From Candidatus Hydrogenedentota bacterium (lineage in GTDB: Bacteria; Hydrogenedentota; Hydrogenedentia; Hydrogenedentales; SLHB01), in NCBI GenBank assembly GCA_026387845.1, contig JAPLKX010000530.1:1-8744 (forward strand): a stretch of 8,744 nucleotides of DNA. Reading direction: 5' to 3'. The notes beneath the pieces are model-generated. The model did no database searches. It saw nothing but the letters and a program-made list of their open reading frames with translations, and was not told the origin of the DNA. The position numbers and the translations under genes were made by a program. Of the stretch, positions 1 through 6,552 are shown in pieces. How positions within the stretch are numbered: the stretch's first letter is position 1; every line of letters begins with the position of its first letter.

Positions 1-1955
1 TTTTTCGGCGGCCGGTTGTTCAGTCTCGACTTTGGGGTCGGTTTTAGCGGTTTGTTTTGTCGTGGTGTCGGGAATGTCGGTTTCGAGTTTGGCGAGTTGG
101 ATTTTATCGGGTGCAGGTGGTTCATCGGGGGAAGAATACCCTTTAACGACGAGCCGCTGGCCTATCCGGATGGTGGAAGCTTTGGACAATTTGTTCCAGG
201 CGAGGAAATCGTCGACGCTCACGCCGTACTGTGCGGCGATTTTAGCGGGGCTTTCTCCGGGCTTGACGATATGTGTGAGTTGTTCGGCTTCTTCCTGTCG
301 TGCATCTTCAACCATCTTGTCGAGCGGGGATACAACCAGTTTTTCGCCGGCCGTAATCCGGGCGTTTTTCTTCTTATTCCATGCCAGCAGGTCTTTTATA
401 GAGACTTTGTTGTGCTGTGCGATTTCGTACAGGGTGTCGCCTTTTTTGACGGTATATACGGCGTTGGCGAGTCTGGCCCGTGCGGCGGGTTCGGTTTGCG
501 GGGCGGCCGTTTCATCGGCCACGGCGGCTTCGACGACTTGATCGGGCTCAGCCGGGGCGGCGGACTCTCCCGGAATGACCAGGCGCTTGCCCTGGACCAG
601 GTGGTTGTTTGACCGGAGCCGGTTGGCTTTAGCGAGGCTGCTTAGGGACACGCCGTACTTCTCGGCGATTTGGCTGAGCGTTTCGCCGCGCTTGACGGTG
701 TGAGTGGTTTTGCGGCCGGTCGATGAGGCGAACGATTCGGAGCGGACTTTGGGCATTGAATGGAGGGCCGTAACAAGTCGTGCGCCGGCGTCGGTTGGCA
801 CGGCGAGTGCGAATTCGCCCTGGGGCGGGGTGACGCCGCGGATCAGGTCGCAGTTAAACGCGCGGAGTGTGCCTTCGGGGAGGCCGCATGCTTTGTCGAG
901 TGCGGCCAGCGAATACGAGCCCTGCACGGTGACGGGGATGGTCTCTTCGGGGGACTGTACGTTGGCCATGAAGCCGAATTTTTCGGGGCTGTTGGCAACG
1001 AGGATCGACGCGACAAACTTGGGGTAGAACTTCCGGCTCTCTTCCTGCATGCGGGTGGCGCCGATGGACGATTCGAGCAGCCTCCACAGGTTGGTCTCCC
1101 CGCCGGACGCGGCGATGACCCGTTCAAGCCCGCCCTCGCCCATGTTGTAGGCGGTGATGGCCAGAGCCCAGTCGTTGTTGAACTGGACGCTGAGGTCGCG
1201 CAGGTAGTTGGCGGCGGCGACGGTGGATTTTCTCCAGTTGAACCGTTCGTCGACATACCTGTCGATCCGCAGGCCGTACCGGGAGCCGGTGCCCCGCATG
1301 AACTGCCACATCCCCCCTGCGCCCGCCCGCGACACCACCTTGGGCGAAAACTGGCTTTCGACCATAGCCAGCCAGACCAGGTCGAGTGGCAGGCCGGCCT
1401 TGGCAAGCTCGGCCCGAACAAACGGCAGATATCTGTAGCTGCGGTCGATTCCCCCCTGGAAATTGCGCGGGTACAGCATCTGGATCTCTTCGATCTCCGC
1501 CAGGATCCTGTCGGACAGCGGAAATTCGATGTTGATGTCGCCCGAGACTCGGTCGGCGATATCGGGGGTTTCAGTTCGCTGGGAAATCGCTCGAACAGTT
1601 TGGCGTGCTGCTCGCTGTTTTGGAGGATGCGTTTGAATTCGGAACGGAGGTTGTAAAAAACGCCCGGGTCAAAGTTGGCTTCAGAGAGGAGTTCGAGCAT
1701 CCGTGTGTAATGCTTGAGCGCGGCCTCTTTGTCTCCGTTTTCCTGAGCCTTATTGGCCGCCTCGAAGTTTTCCTGAGCTTCCCTGAGAATGTCGGCCATG
1801 GCCCGAGCCGAGACAGGTGCCAGCTGCTGGGTGTGCACTTTAGCAACTGGTAGTGGTGTGAAGCTGTGATCGGCCCTGTCTGTTGTGGTGCAGCCGACCA
1901 AAATGGATAAGAGGCCTGACATGGCCAAACACGGTAAGTACGCGCGTCGTATCAT
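1..1955 (-). CDS. MltD-like lipoprotein lytic transglycosylase with three LysM domains; frameshifted, C-terminus cut by window edge
   Basis: Predicted to cleave peptidoglycan glycan strands in the periplasm, anchored as a lipoprotein. The N-terminus has a signal peptide with lipobox LVGC followed by TTTDRA, then a helical repeat-like segment. The SLT catalytic domain follows: WLAMVESQFSPK carries the expected catalytic Glu (codon 1359-1357), then AGGMWQFMRGTGSRYGL and ALAITAYNMGEGG, all family motifs. Three LysM modules follow at about 705-571, 456-331 and 276-142 (for example HTVKRGETLSQIAEKYGVS), separated by Ala/Pro/Glu-rich linkers. A Lys/Thr/Glu-rich tail is still open at base 1. The reading frame breaks near 1564-1568 (G5 on the plus strand): the lipoprotein and helical part are in one frame, the catalytic and LysM parts in another. 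One extra C in the mRNA C5 tract would restore ...ELKPPDIADRV.... ATG 1955 is preferred over GTG 1958 because GGAGA (1968-1964) lies 8 nt upstream. Family is confident; integrity is uncertain. Confidence 0.9.
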
Positions 1956-1975
1956 CACGGCAGTCTCCGCTTGAC

Positions 1976-2026
1976 CATCTTCCGCAGCCGCGTCGCCCGC
2001 TGGCGCGGGCGCCGTTGCGGAAGATG
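1976..2026. repeat. Long two-part stem-loop just upstream of the transglycosylase start
   Basis: The outer arms CATCTTCCGCA (1976-1986) and TGCGGAAGATG (2016-2026) are perfectly complementary (11 bp). Inside, CGCCCGC (1994-2000) pairs with GCGGGCG (2005-2011) around a TGGC loop. It lies about 20 nt 5' of the transglycosylase start and next to its Shine-Dalgarno, so in the minus-strand mRNA it would be a structured leader. No T-run follows on either side, so it does not look like an intrinsic terminator. It could be a dispersed palindromic repeat or a translation-control hairpin. Confidence 0.7.
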
Positions 2027-2109
2027 AGGGCTTATTCCGTGTCCGAGACCCGGGCGCTCAGCCGGGGCCAATCTCAAATTTCAACCAGCCGGTGACAGAC
2101 CTAAGACGT

Positions 2110-2156
2110 TTGGTACAAAGGCCGTTGGAGAGTCATCCACACAAGCTGTGTACCAA
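2110..2156. repeat. Inverted repeat with an overlapping alternative hairpin in the leader
   Basis: TTGGTACA (2110-2117) and TGTACCAA (2149-2156) form a perfect 8-bp inverted repeat around a 31-nt loop. A second inverted repeat, ACACA (2139-2143) with TGTGT (2147-2151), overlaps the right arm, so the two folds exclude each other. The site lies between the predicted promoter and the transglycosylase start. Regulatory meaning is inference. Confidence 0.45.
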
Positions 2157-2181
2157 TCCAGGTGCCTCCCAAGGCTCAGGT

Positions 2182-2210
2182 AGTATAGACTACAACGTTT
2201 TGTATGTCAA
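2182..2210 (-). promoter_or_regulatory. Sigma-70-type promoter for the lytic transglycosylase
   Basis: On the minus strand a perfect -35 TTGACA (2210-2205) is followed after exactly 17 nt by TATACT (2187-2182), one base from the -10 consensus. Transcription would start near 2175 and run into the transglycosylase, giving a leader of roughly 220 nt that contains both upstream inverted repeats. The -10 overlaps a small palindrome, GTAGT/ACTAC (2180-2193). This is the best promoter match in the window. Confidence 0.7.
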
Positions 2211-2305
2211 GGGCGGCGATTGGGAATAACCACAATGGATAGTGTAGACTTTTTTTTTGGCGGGCCAGGCATTTTCGAGTGTGCATAGGCGGGGTAGTTT
2301 ACATA

Positions 2306-2330
2306 AATGTCGTGACATTGACAAATTTGT
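2306..2330. promoter_or_regulatory. Two adjacent palindromes upstream of the first GNAT gene (operator-like)
   Basis: AATGTC-GT-GACATT (2306-2319) is a perfect 6-2-6 inverted repeat. It is followed one base later by the perfect palindrome ACAAATTTGT (2321-2330). Both lie 30-55 bp upstream of the acetyltransferase ATG, in an AT-rich patch where a promoter would be expected. TTTACA (2298-2303) is a possible -35 but no good -10 follows, so the promoter itself is not assigned. Symmetry and position suggest binding by a dimeric regulator; this is inference. Confidence 0.4.
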
Positions 2331-2359
2331 ACGCCCGTTGACAGAAGAGGAGATACGCG

Positions 2360-2908
2360 ATGAGGTATTTCAAGAAGCTTTTGGGGAAGAAGTGCTATTT
2401 GTCTCCGATGACGGTGGATGATGCGGAGCAGTTCACGGAGTGGCTGAATGATCTCGAGGTGATCAGCAACCTGGGCGCGTCCGCCGAACCCATCACGGTT
2501 GCAGGGGAGCGCAAGAAGCTCGAGGAGCTTGGCGACAAGCATGTTTATGCGATCGTGGACCTCGAGACGGACAAGTTGATTGGATCGACCGGGCTTAACA
2601 ACATCCATGAAACGCACCGGTGCTGTTCGCTGGGCATCATGATCGGCGACAAGTCGTATCACGGCAAGGCGTATGGGCGCGAGGCCATCGGGCTGCTGCT
2701 GGGTTTGGCGTTCAACTTCCTGAACATGCACAACGTGCTGCTGTGGGTGTACGAAGACAACGCGCGGGGCATCGCCTGCTACAAGAGCGTGGGGTTCAAA
2801 GAGTGCGGGCGCAGGCGCCAGGCCAACCGGCTCAACGGCAATTGGCGCGACATCATCTTTATGGACATCCTCGAGGAGGAGTTCGCCGCTCAACAAGCCG
2901 GTGCGTGA
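2360..2908 (+). CDS. GNAT family N-acetyltransferase (paralogue 1)
   Basis: Predicted cytoplasmic acetyl-CoA-dependent N-acetyltransferase of the RimJ/RimL-like type; substrate unknown. The 182-aa protein has the family's normal length. The acetyl-CoA binding loop (motif A) is seen at about residues 94-109 as IGDKSYHGKAYGREA. Motif B follows at about 126-146, ending in YEDNARGIACYKSVGF, the usual N-x-x-A-x-x-x-Y-x-x-x-G-F pattern. The N-terminus (MRYFKKLLGKKCYLSP) is nearly identical to that of the second GNAT in this window (5021-5569). Start ATG has GAGGAG (2347-2352) 7 nt upstream. It stands alone on the plus strand and converges on the secretin-N-like gene with only 6 bp between stop codons. 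AATGTC/GACATT and ACAAATTTGT palindromes precede it. Confidence 0.9.
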   Translation: MRYFKKLLGKKCYLSPMTVDDAEQFTEWLNDLEVISNLGASAEPITVAGERKKLEELGDKHVYAIVDLETDKLIGSTGLNNIHETHRCCSLGIMIGDKSYHGKAYGREAIGLLLGLAFNFLNMHNVLLWVYEDNARGIACYKSVGFKECGRRRQANRLNGNWRDIIFMDILEEEFAAQQAGA

Positions 2909-2914
2909 AGCCTG

Positions 2915-3763
2915 TCAATCGATAACTCGCCCTGTCACCACCACAAAGACGTTGATCCCTTCCACGCTGCTTTTTCCAATTACGACAGACTGCCCTTGGA
3001 CAAAAGCCAGGTCGGTTTGGATCCAGAGAGAACGTTCGGGGCCGCCGCCCTCGCAGGTGAATTCGTCTAGCTTGATGGTTTGAACGCCTTCAGGGTTTCC
3101 ACTCACGGAGACTCGCCCGCGGAAAGTTATGGGAGTGCTTTGGAACATGGTATCTCTCAGGCTGAAACCTTGGCCATCGCACCCGCGCACGACGTAAGAT
3201 CCGGCCATTGCGATTTCGGGGTTGGGGTAGATTTTTTTGATCTGTGCGACAACGTCGGCGAGTTGTTCGGGGACGGGATAGTTGCCTCCGTCGGCAGTGA
3301 GAAGATAGAACTGCAGCTCGACGTTCTTGACGCTCATGGGCACGTCAAACCGTTTTACCAACTGCTCGATGGTTGCGAGGGTGTCGGGCGCGGCTTTGAC
3401 GGAAATGGCCTTAAACTGTTCCTGTGGCTCGATTTCGGCATCAAACACTTTGAGTAGCCGCGCCATGTCCGATGGTGAGGTATTCGCGAGAGGAATGACG
3501 GTGGCTTTCTTTGGCTCGCCCCAGACGCGGGTCTTGTCGAGCATGTCGCCAACTGACCCCATCATGTCTTTAAGAGCCTCCAGGTCGTCTTCATGTTTTT
3601 TCTTGAAGTCGTCCATGGCGTCCGAACATTTATCCATGGCCTGTTTAGTTGCATCTTCAGCCACAGCGCTCTGTTCGGGCGGTACGACGATACTGGTCGT
3701 GTCCTCGGCGGCCGCGACGCACAAGGCGATAAGCAAAGTTGCGCATAATACGAAGGATTTCAT
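2915..3763 (-). CDS. Exported protein with secretin-N-like domain, in the sigma/anti-sigma operon
   Basis: A 282-aa protein with a Sec signal peptide (residues 1-19, probable cleavage AAA|ED). An acidic/Lys-rich helical segment follows (about 35-75). Residues about 88-142 resemble the N1-type (secretin_N) fold: VIPLANTSPSDMARLL, then ISVKAAPDTLATIEQLVKRF and DVP. Secretins use repeats of this domain before the outer-membrane pore. Here there is one copy and no recognisable pore domain; the C-terminal half looks beta-rich with two Cys (residues 195, 237). It is the last gene of the operon, 13 nt after the anti-sigma stop, with AAAGGAGA about 6 nt before ATG. A periplasmic role linked to the envelope signal sensed by the anti-sigma factor is inference. 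The domain call rests on pattern only. Confidence 0.75.
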   Translation of the reverse strand: MKSFVLCATLLIALCVAAAEDTTSIVVPPEQSAVAEDATKQAMDKCSDAMDDFKKKHEDDLEALKDMMGSVGDMLDKTRVWGEPKKATVIPLANTSPSDMARLLKVFDAEIEPQEQFKAISVKAAPDTLATIEQLVKRFDVPMSVKNVELQFYLLTADGGNYPVPEQLADVVAQIKKIYPNPEIAMAGSYVVRGCDGQGFSLRDTMFQSTPITFRGRVSVSGNPEGVQTIKLDEFTCEGGGPERSLWIQTDLAFVQGQSVVIGKSSVEGINVFVVVTGRVID

Positions 3764-3776
3764 GACGGTCTCCTTT

Positions 3777-4292
3777 CTATTCTGAAAGCATGACGAACAC
3801 CACGTTCGGGTCGTCAGTCAGCAGTTTGACCATAACGGGCTTGTTCACGGGCGGTACCGCGGGGTGCGTCAGGCCCGGTTTTTCGACAGGATTGCCAGTG
3901 GTTGCGGTTAGTGGTCGAGGGACATCCATCGGCCGTTGGAGCGTCCAGGGATAAAGAAGCCATGCCGCTACCAGCGCCAAGGCCAGGCCCGCGGCCACGG
4001 CGGCAGTTCTATACGCCGATACGGGCCTAGGCCGCCGCACGGGTTGCACCTTTTGCGCATCCGCCGATTTTGTGCGGGCCATCACGGCTTCCACCAGCCC
4101 GGCGGCGAGGGTGTCGTCGATGGGTTCGGCGGCAACTTGCTTGACCGTTGCCTGGTGTCGGCGGAACGATTCCGCATACGCCTGGCAATGGGGGCATTTG
4201 CGGAGATGGCGCTGGAGCCGCCTGGCGCGCCACCCACTCAGGTCGTTCTCCACCCAAAGGGCGATGTCAAACCGAAACCGGTCACACGTCAT
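3777..4292 (-). CDS. Membrane-anchored zinc-finger anti-sigma factor
   Basis: Predicted to hold the adjacent ECF sigma factor inactive at the membrane. The N-terminus has the zinc anti-sigma signature: Cys3, then H-x3-C-x2-C as HLRKCPHC (His29, Cys33, Cys36). One transmembrane helix is seen at about residues 95-114 (RTAAVAAGLALALVAAWLLY). The outer part is short and Pro-rich and ends in a conserved-looking VMVKLLTDDPNVVFVMLSE. The gene overlaps the sigma gene by 11 nt, which suggests translational coupling. ATG 4292 is chosen because AAGGTG lies 6 nt upstream; an in-frame GTG at 4301 is the alternative (174 aa instead of 171). The Cys residues suggest zinc and possibly redox sensing, as in the RsrA/ChrR-type ZAS family; the actual signal is unknown. 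Confidence 0.88.
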   Translation of the reverse strand: MTCDRFRFDIALWVENDLSGWRARRLQRHLRKCPHCQAYAESFRRHQATVKQVAAEPIDDTLAAGLVEAVMARTKSADAQKVQPVRRPRPVSAYRTAAVAAGLALALVAAWLLYPWTLQRPMDVPRPLTATTGNPVEKPGLTHPAVPPVNKPVMVKLLTDDPNVVFVMLSE

Positions 4293-4866
4293 GGTGATCA
4301 CCTTGTTCAGCGCGCACGTGCGCGTCGCATGCCTGCTTGAGTTTTATGCGGGCTCTGCTGATGAGGGTTCGAACCGTAACTTGGCGGATATTTAAAATCT
4401 GGGCCGTTTCTTCAGTGCTGACGCCTTCGAAATCCCGCAGGACAATCGCCGCTCGTTCTCGCTCGGAAAGCGTATCCAGCGCGCGTATCAGCAACTCGTG
4501 CCGTTCCCGCGCCTCAGGGCGGGGGAAGACCGCCACGGGCCGAGTCTCCGCGGCGGAACCGGCGTGCCATCGCGCGCGTTTGCGGAGCATGTCGCGGCAC
4601 ACGTTGAGCGTGATCTTGTAGAGCCAGGGTTCGATGGGTCGTTCCGGGTTGAACCCCGGTAGATAGTTGTACATCCGGATGAACACGTCCTGGGTGGCGT
4701 CGCGCGCATCTTCGCGGTTGCCAAGGAGATGCAGCGCCGTGCGGAGTACGAGCGATTGGGTACGGCGAACCAGAAGCTCGAACGCGGGTCTGTCGCCGGC
4801 CGTGGCGCGGGCAATGAGTTCGTCTGTGGCGCCGGGTTGCGGCAGGGCCGGTTCAAACTCTGGCAT
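4282..4866 (-). CDS. ECF-type RNA polymerase sigma factor
   Basis: A two-domain alternative sigma factor. Region 2 is at about residues 26-97: NREDARDATQDVFIRMYNYL gives the core-binding and -10 recognition helices, and RPIEPWLYKITLNVCRDMLR the 2.3/2.4 part. A Pro/Ala-rich linker follows. Region 4 is at about 127-180: LDTLSERERAAIVLRDFEGV, then the helix-turn-helix ETAQILNIRQVTVRTLISRA and RIKLKQ. The start is uncertain. ATG 4866 (194 aa) has AGGAGG (4885-4880) 13 nt upstream and would follow a leader of about 40 nt from TATTATA (4922-4916). ATG 4905 (207 aa) has no good Shine-Dalgarno and lies about 10 nt after that -10-like box. The gene heads the sigma, anti-sigma, secretin-N-like operon; ECF operons of this kind are often autoregulated, but that is not shown here. 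Confidence 0.9.
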   Translation of the reverse strand: MPEFEPALPQPGATDELIARATAGDRPAFELLVRRTQSLVLRTALHLLGNREDARDATQDVFIRMYNYLPGFNPERPIEPWLYKITLNVCRDMLRKRARWHAGSAAETRPVAVFPRPEARERHELLIRALDTLSERERAAIVLRDFEGVSTEETAQILNIRQVTVRTLISRARIKLKQACDAHVRAEQGDHHDV

Positions 4867-4879
4867 GGCAACCAGCAAT

Positions 4880-4885
4880 CCTCCT
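4880..4885 (-). promoter_or_regulatory. Strong Shine-Dalgarno that decides the sigma-factor start
   Basis: AGGAGG on the minus strand lies 13 nt before ATG 4866 but inside the coding region if ATG 4905 is used. The spacing is long but the match is perfect, and the upstream ATG has no comparable site. It favours the shorter 194-aa sigma factor. Confidence 0.5.
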
Positions 4886-4915
4886 GTAATCCGCTCGCTC
4901 ATCATGGCATCCGAC

Positions 4916-4922
4916 TATAATA
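4916..4922 (-). promoter_or_regulatory. Possible -10 box of the sigma/anti-sigma operon
   Basis: Minus-strand TATTATA (4922-4916) is the only AT-rich box before the sigma gene. No TTGACA-like hexamer stands at normal distance; TGTAAA (4948-4943) is 20 nt away. The same bases read TATAAT on the plus strand (4916-4921), also without a -35, so direction is not certain. Confidence 0.3.
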
Positions 4923-5020
4923 CCGCCGAAACCGCCGGAGAGTTTACAGAGGTGGGCAAAAAAAGGGAGAATCCAGGTAGGGTAAGTTCAGATTGCGGAT
5001 TTCAAAAGAAGGAGTGTGGG

Positions 5021-5569
5021 ATGCGTTATTTCAGGAAACTCGTCGGGAAGAAGTGCTATTTATCGCCGATTAACGTGGACGACTTTGAGTTGTTCACGGC
5101 ATGGCAGAACGACTTGGAAGTCGCCGAATACCTGCAAGCATCGGGCAACGTTGTGACGCTCATGTCGGAAAAGGCCGCGCTGGAGAAACGGGCGCAAGAG
5201 CATAATTATGAGATAATCGATCTGGAGACAGACAAGCCGCTTGGCTTGGTGGGACTCGTTCGAACCGATTATGTGAACCGATCGGGCAAGCTGCGCATCT
5301 TCATCGGCGACAAGGCCTACCTGGGCAAGGGGTACGGCCGGGAGGCGGTCCGTTTGCTTTTGGGCTATGTGTTTGACTACCTGAACTTGAACAGCGTGTT
5401 GCTTACCGTTCGCGAAGATAACACCCGCGCTATCGCCTGCTACACGTCGGTGGGGTTCAAACGGGCGGGCCGGTACAGGCAATCTATTCTCCGCACTGGG
5501 CGATTCCACGACGAGATCGTTATGGATATTCTCGCGGAGGAATTCCGGGCGGCCAACGCTGACCGCTGA
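5021..5569 (+). CDS. GNAT family N-acetyltransferase (paralogue 2)
   Basis: Second predicted RimJ/RimL-like N-acetyltransferase, 182 aa, exactly the length of the GNAT at 2360-2908. It aligns to that protein end to end without gaps, with about 100 of 182 identical residues by hand count. Motif A at about 94-109 reads IGDKAYLGKGYGREA, closer to the canonical G-x-G-x-G/A loop than paralogue 1. Motif B ends in REDNTRAIACYTSVGF. Shared signatures are MRYF, GKKCYLSP, DLEV, DLETDK and MDIL-EEF. The start is ATG 5021 with AAGAAGGAG 7 nt upstream; the frame is open well upstream but has no other ribosome binding site. It diverges from the sigma operon and converges on the isomerase gene, with 27 bp between the stops. 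The acetylated substrate cannot be read from sequence. Confidence 0.9.
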   Translation: MRYFRKLVGKKCYLSPINVDDFELFTAWQNDLEVAEYLQASGNVVTLMSEKAALEKRAQEHNYEIIDLETDKPLGLVGLVRTDYVNRSGKLRIFIGDKAYLGKGYGREAVRLLLGYVFDYLNLNSVLLTVREDNTRAIACYTSVGFKRAGRYRQSILRTGRFHDEIVMDILAEEFRAANADR

Positions 5570-5600
5570 GCCTGTTACTGTTTTTGCCGGCCGCGGTCAG
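5559..5600. terminator. Inverted repeat between convergent genes, possible bidirectional terminator
   Basis: CTGACCGC (5559-5566) is perfectly complementary to GCGGTCAG (5593-5600), spanning the gap between the convergent GNAT and isomerase stops. The loop is long (26 nt) and contains T5, but no T-run follows either arm, so it is a poor classical intrinsic terminator. Both arms lie partly in coding ends. Confidence 0.3.
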
Positions 5601-6526
5601 ATTGCCGCCACCAGCTTCTCCACGAACTCTCTGGCGCGTTTGGCTTGGGCGATGAGTTGGGGGAGTTCGCCGGGGGTCAGTGTCTCGATAATAAGTGGGC
5701 CGGAGGTGAACCCGCCCTGTTTGAGCCGGGCCATGACCTTTGGAAAATCGACTTTGCCGTCGCCGGGCGTGACGTCGACCTTCTTGGGGTGGACGTAATC
5801 TTTGACGGACATGCCGACGACGAGCCCGTCGACGGTTGCGGCGTCGTCGACTGGATCGAGCTTGGCGTCGGAGTAGTAGAAGATGTTGCCGGGGTCGTAC
5901 CAGATGCCGAAGTTTTTGTTGTTGACGAGTTCGACGGCTTTCCGGAGTTCAGGCCCGGTGGCGTTGAGCCCGCCGTGGGGTTTGACGCTGACGCCGATGG
6001 CTTTTTCGGCGGCATAATCGCAGGCGGCACTGATGGCTTTGTAGTATGTTTCGTAGAGGGCCTGGTCGCCGATCCCGCCCATCATGAGGTTCTTGACCCC
6101 GGCGGCGGCGCAGTTGTCGATCAGCCTGCGCATACCGGCGGTAGCGGCTTCGAGCCCCTGTGCGGCGGGGATCTCGCCGCCGTAACACGACGGGACGATC
6201 AGGCTTCTGTCTTTGCACGCTTTACCGACCTCGGCGGCCTGTTCGGGGGTGGTTTGGACGGACAGGACGAGGTTGGTTGGGGGGTTTTTGGTGGTCATCA
6301 GGCCGGCGTATTTGAACCCGGCCTCGGCGATGGTGTCGAGCGCGACCTTGTAGTCGTACGCGGCGAAGGGCCGGGTGTAGCAGCCGATCTGCCAACCTCC
6401 AGCGGAGCCGCCTTGGGCCGGTTTATCCTGCGCGCGCGCGGACAGCGGCATGGCCGCCACGCCCAAACCCGCCAACGCCGCCGATTTCAGCAACTGCCGC
6501 CGGGACAAACCACGCTTGTCAGACAT
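5597..6526 (-). CDS. Tat-exported sugar phosphate isomerase/epimerase-type TIM-barrel protein
   Basis: A 309-aa xylose-isomerase-like (AP_endonuc_2) protein. The N-terminus is a twin-arginine signal: SRRQLLKSAALAGLGVAAMP then ARAQ. The barrel begins at IGCYTRPF (about 48) with ALDTIAEAGFKYAGL. Probable metal-site residues are His184 (VKPHGG), Asp211 (IWYDPGN) and Glu281 (LIIET); GDGKVDFPKVM (about 256-265) is the usual family signature. Two departures are seen: the common H-x-K-D before this motif is S-V-K-D, and the common E-x-H on the His184 strand is K-P-H. It is therefore a family member of unknown substrate. ATG 6526 has AAGGAG (6540-6535) 8 nt upstream; an in-frame TTG at 6532 is less likely. 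It is last in a minus-strand run with the small membrane proteins and amidohydrolase. Confidence 0.88.
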   Translation of the reverse strand: MSDKRGLSRRQLLKSAALAGLGVAAMPLSARAQDKPAQGGSAGGWQIGCYTRPFAAYDYKVALDTIAEAGFKYAGLMTTKNPPTNLVLSVQTTPEQAAEVGKACKDRSLIVPSCYGGEIPAAQGLEAATAGMRRLIDNCAAAGVKNLMMGGIGDQALYETYYKAISAACDYAAEKAIGVSVKPHGGLNATGPELRKAVELVNNKNFGIWYDPGNIFYYSDAKLDPVDDAATVDGLVVGMSVKDYVHPKKVDVTPGDGKVDFPKVMARLKQGGFTSGPLIIETLTPGELPQLIAQAKRAREFVEKLVAAI

Positions 6527-6552
6527 GATCAACGCTCCTTTCCTTGGTTATA

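Larger units (their letters stand above)
1959..2359. other. Divergent intergenic region with promoter and inverted repeats
   Basis: About 400 bp without a credible gene, between the minus-strand transglycosylase and the plus-strand acetyltransferase. It contains a hairpin (1976-2026), a long inverted repeat (2110-2117 with 2149-2156), a minus-strand sigma-70 promoter (2210-2182), a near-repeat of TAGTATAGACT (2181-2191) as TAGTGTAGACT (2240-2250), a T9 run (2250-2258) with no stem before it, and two palindromes at 2306-2330. The short frames crossing it have no ribosome binding site and no recognisable protein character. Confidence 0.7.

Noticed and set aside
1564..1580. Canonical programmed -1 frameshift heptamer at AAACCCCC
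   Set aside because: In the reading frame the codons are CTG AAA CCC CCG, which do not form X-XXY-YYZ, and no strong downstream pseudoknot was evident by eye. Single-tRNA or polymerase slippage on C5 is still possible and is kept in the finding.
760..1656. Long plus-strand frame opposite the transglycosylase
   Set aside because: It lies antisense to the catalytic and LysM coding sequence, which has clear family motifs; it is a mirror of high-GC codon use.
843..1958. A single 371-aa protein read straight through in the lipoprotein frame
   Set aside because: After about residue 130 this frame turns into Ser/Arg/Pro/Thr-rich sequence typical of an off-frame read of GC-rich DNA, while the other frame carries the intact SLT catalytic and LysM motifs. 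The gene is frameshifted, not a novel C-terminus.
2240..2258. T9 run as an intrinsic terminator
   Set aside because: No GC-rich stem precedes the T-run on the plus strand, and on the minus strand it is an A-run well upstream of the promoter.
4667..5020. Upstream extension of GNAT paralogue 2
   Set aside because: The frame is open but crosses the sigma-factor gene in antisense. ATG 5021 has a good Shine-Dalgarno and begins exactly like the paralogue (MRYF...).
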